Assembly (NCBI GenBank): GCA_026874595.1
Contig: CM049322.1
Span: 35,645,840-35,709,839, forward strand
Source: Sipunculus nudus
Taxonomy: Eukaryota; Annelida; Sipuncula; Golfingiida; Sipunculidae
Length of the DNA: 64,000 nucleotides
Reading direction: 5' to 3'
Under the pieces are notes generated by a model. That model had not been told where the DNA came from. It did not search any database and saw nothing but the letters and a program-made list of their open reading frames with translations. Positions 61,060-64,000 of the stretch are shown one piece after another. How positions within the stretch are numbered: the stretch's first letter is position 1; each line of letters opens with the position of its first letter. Made by a program: the position numbers and the translations under genes.

Positions 61060-62140
61060 ATACCAGGCAAGATTTAGGTATTCAATTTTAAAATGGGTAT
61101 TTTTTTGTGATGCATCCGATCATCACAAATCTATTCCTTATAAACATACTCTCCCTTATAGTCTGACAGAGAAAAGGTTGTGCTGGTTGTGTTGCTTGTA
61201 CTGCCATCTACAGGGAAATGGTCTGATAGAGGAGAGGTTGTGCTGGTTGTGTTGCTTGTGGTGCCATCTACAGGGAATATAGTCTGATAGAAAAAAGGTT
61301 GTGCTGGTTGTGTTGCTCGTGTTGCCATCTACAGAGGATATAGTCTGAAAAAGGAGAGCTTGTGCTGGTTGTGTTGCTTGTGCTGCCCTCTACAGGGGAC
61401 ATAGTCTGATGGAGGAGAGGTTGTGCAGGTTGTGTTGATTGTGCTGCCATCTACAGGGAAATAGTGTGTGATAGAGGAGAGGTTGTGCTGGTTGTGTTGC
61501 TTGTGCTGCCATCTACAGGGAAATACTGTGATAGAGGAGAGGTTGTGCTGGTTGTGATGCTTGTGTTGCCATCTACAGGGAAATAATCTGATAGATGTGA
61601 GGTTGTGCTGGTTGTGTTGCTTTTGTTGCCATCTACAGGGAAATTGTGTGATAGAAAAGAGGCGGTGCAGGGAAAATAGCCCTTTACAGGAGAAATAGTC
61701 TGATAGTGAAAAGGTTGTGTTGGTTGTGTTGCTTGTGCTGCCATCTACAGGGGAAATAGTTTGACATAAGAAACGTAGTGCTGGTTGTGTTGGCTGTGCT
61801 GCCCCATACAGGGGAACAGTTTAACAGAGTTTGGACGTTATATATGATGATATCACATGAAGGACTTGAGCTGCCATCTCTACATTACTAATGTTTGATG
61901 CTGATTGATCTCCAAATATCACTAGCGATACAGGTAAAGACGTGCTGTTGTGATGTTAAAATATTGCCTAGTTACAGAGTGCAAAATTTTTCCTAGTTAG
62001 AGAGTGCCCGTCTTGCTAAAAAAACCATTGAGCATAAGCTCCCGACAGGAGAACTTTAGTGTAACGACTTAAAAGTGATGCGCGGATGCATCACAAAAAA
62101 ATACCCATTTAAAAATTGTATACCTAAATCTTACCTTAAA
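61060..62140. mobile_element. Fold-back element enclosing a minisatellite
   Basis: About 50 bp near 61066-61112 (aagatttaggta, aaatgggtatttttttgtga, tgcatccg) is inverted at about 62083-62133. Between the arms lies a tandem array. No transposase is present. Non-autonomous bivalve elements with internal tandem repeats are a known type, but this family was not identified. Confidence 0.6.
61161..61820. repeat. 60-62 bp minisatellite, about 11 units
   Basis: Units begin 'gtctgatagaggagagg', continue 'ttgtgctggttgtgttgctt' and end 'gccatctacagggaaat'. Unit starts at 61161, 61221, 61282, 61343 and 61404 are clear; later units vary. Minus-strand frames read a 20-residue Ser/Thr-rich repeat, but the unequal unit lengths shift frame, so coding is unlikely. 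Confidence 0.92.
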
Positions 62141-63720
62141 TGCAAAATATAATTACTTCAATTACCAGAGAAATAATAATTATTGGGAAATAGATACAAA
62201 ACAAAACTCACTTGATGAGCAGAAATAAACATACCTCCGGTAAAGAAACCTGCTATTGCAGGTAGACAAGGAACAATCATGTATTTGGCCCGGTTGTGGC
62301 TTTTCCAGTTTTATGCATATACTGATTATATTTTTTGTAGGTAGTAAGTTTTCGTAAATCATCATGTATCTACAACTATTTTTTTATAAATAATTGTGTC
62401 CTGCAGAAGTGCCTGTTACCAGCCGTATTGTTAGGTTTTATATTATTATATGAGAGGCTGTCGTACGGATTGTACTTCTTATCGGCACGACGGTCATGCC
62501 GATAACCTCGGCCACAGCCAGGCATAAAATATACTATATAGCTCATACATAAAACAGACATTTCATAACTTTAGTAAAACTACATAAATTAAAGATGACA
62601 CATGTCACATGTCCATTTATAGTGCAGCAGTTGTTTTCTGGTTATTGTTACTGGTTCGTTACAAATGTACTTCTTCATATTTTATGAATAAACACTAAAT
62701 ATGCATTTTCTCCACTTATGAGTAGCCTTCTCACGTGCATACGTATTTCATTTAATATGTAAACGAGATAACATATATATTACCCCAATTAATGACTCAT
62801 TTCCTGATACCGATCACTTGTGGGGGAGCTTTCAAAATTTTGAGACAGTTTTACTTAAGCGGAGAGAAACAAATAAGCCTTTGGACCTATGGCGTAATCA
62901 GTAAAAAGTTACCAAATGACACCATTTTCGTGTACACGTTCTCTCTGTTATATATTTTTACGTATGCGTTTAAATCAGGGAGTACGATTTATAATTTGAA
63001 TTAACGCTCTTTTTTAAAACAAACAAAAGAGCACATGGGTTTCTTTCAGGATAATTATCCATGCTCTCATTAACAGGGTTAGTCTGTATATTTATTACAT
63101 TTACTTGAGTTTATCACATTTGATTTCCTGATATATCAGTTATAACTTTAAAAGTTTGTTTTTATTTCTTTATTATATCGAAGCTATTTCTTTAACTCTT
63201 CCGTTCAATATATTATAAATATTCATATAAACGTCTCATTAAATCTTCTACTACACAAAGATTCCTCTAAGGCAGAATGTCCACTTTTCCTTTCATCCTT
63301 TCTACCACAAAGATGTACTGCTGACAAAGATCCTGATTCAATTATTGATGCATCAGGAAACGCCCACGGTCATAAAATCAAATATTCATTGACGGAATGA
63401 AAATGTCTGTAAGATATTGTTGGTGGGTAGCTGATGATAGCGCATTACCGGAGAACTTACAAGCTTACACGCCATGCTGGTTAGAATATGTCTTATCTTG
63501 ATGGGATGCTGCTTCTGCAAGTGAATCGTGTCCGCGAAAATCTATATGCAACCAGGTAACTCGTTTAAAAATAGGTACCTTACACCGTGTGGTATTGTAA
63601 GGTGATACTTGGAGCGCTTCAGCTAAGAATATCATTAAACCTGCAATAAAAGTTGAATAGTTTTTTTTATATTTATTCTTTGATTTTGTTGAGGTAACCG
63701 TCTGCATTTGTTTATTGCTA
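62141..63720. other. Intergenic sequence, nothing recognised
   Basis: AT-rich. A palindrome related to that at 60991 (gcacgacggtcatgc) lies near 62487. No gene recognised. Confidence 0.4.
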
Positions 63721-63724
63721 ACTG

Positions 63725-64000
63725 CATCTGCGGAAATCCATTCCGTTTTCGGACTACGAGACAGGGCAGTATCACACGCTTCCTCTAATATTATATCCTT
63801 GCGTCAACCAGGCCTGGTGACTATTGCACCTGCGGGCCCTGGATGCTTAATCGTCCCATTGGTTTGAAATACCACCGCGGAACCAACGAAAGGCGCACTC
63901 GTTTTTGAGAGAAACACGACCGTTTGGCAAGCCTTTCCATTAAGCCTGCAGAGCGCTCATCCTTGAAAATCTCACCGTCTCGGCTGATATTCGAACTCAC
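63725..64000 (-). repeat. SINE-like repeat, cut by window end
   Basis: On the minus strand it starts with a box-B-like 'gtgagttcgaatatcag' at the window edge and runs through the same head as the 8.39 kb SINE, then the body and tail blocks shared with 23.65, 45.83 and 50.62 kb. It joins head and body, so it is the most complete copy of the family here. Confidence 0.65.

Noticed and set aside
61131-61744. Ser/Thr-rich repeat protein on the minus strand, mucin-like
   Set aside because: Unit lengths of 60, 61 and 62 bp shift the frame repeatedly, and the array sits inside a fold-back element.
1-64000. CRISPR arrays, prokaryotic operons or ribosome binding sites
   Set aside because: Nothing of the kind was seen; introns, microsatellites and LINE/LTR/SINE content indicate eukaryotic DNA.

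Overview
The window looks like animal nuclear DNA, most likely from a marine invertebrate such as a mollusc. It is AT-rich, has GT-AG introns, many AT/GA/GT microsatellites, decayed LINE, LTR, SINE and MITE copies, and one spliced gene built from extracellular domains shared by lophotrochozoan immune and scavenger receptors. The taxon is an inference; nothing here fixes the species.

Layout. Positions 316-17282 and 30938-41263 are the two arms of a very large inverted repeat (IR1), about 10.3 kb per arm once a 6.7 kb LINE in the left arm is removed. Arm identity is roughly 95% where compared by eye. The spacer (17283-30937) holds a broken copy of an EGF-repeat membrane receptor (about 18.47-21.38 kb), several interspersed repeats, and a second, smaller inverted repeat (IR2, 27834-28932 and 29757-30934). 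The IR2 arms carry an LTR and flank an internally deleted Ty3/Gypsy fragment. IR2 ends 3 bp from the inner end of the right IR1 arm.

The main gene runs on the + strand from 41096 to 55401. Sixteen coding exons can be joined with every intron phase agreeing, giving an open frame of 706 codons plus stop. The order is: signal peptide, Sushi-like module, C-type lectin domain with an EPN motif, an orphan second half of an SRCR domain, one complete SRCR domain, six EGF/laminin-type EGF modules, one transmembrane helix and a short cytoplasmic tail. It reads as a type I surface lectin/scavenger receptor.

The first coding exon lies inside the right IR1 arm. The left arm holds an identical copy (438-482, minus strand) pointing out of the window. 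The palindrome therefore has two outward-facing copies of the receptor's 5' end, and the spacer holds the 3' half of a third, dead family member. This suggests a receptor gene cluster reshaped by inverted duplication.

From 55.4 to 64 kb no gene is recognised. That stretch contains a retroelement tail with a hairpin, a fold-back element filled with a 60-62 bp minisatellite, and a SINE-like repeat cut by the window end.
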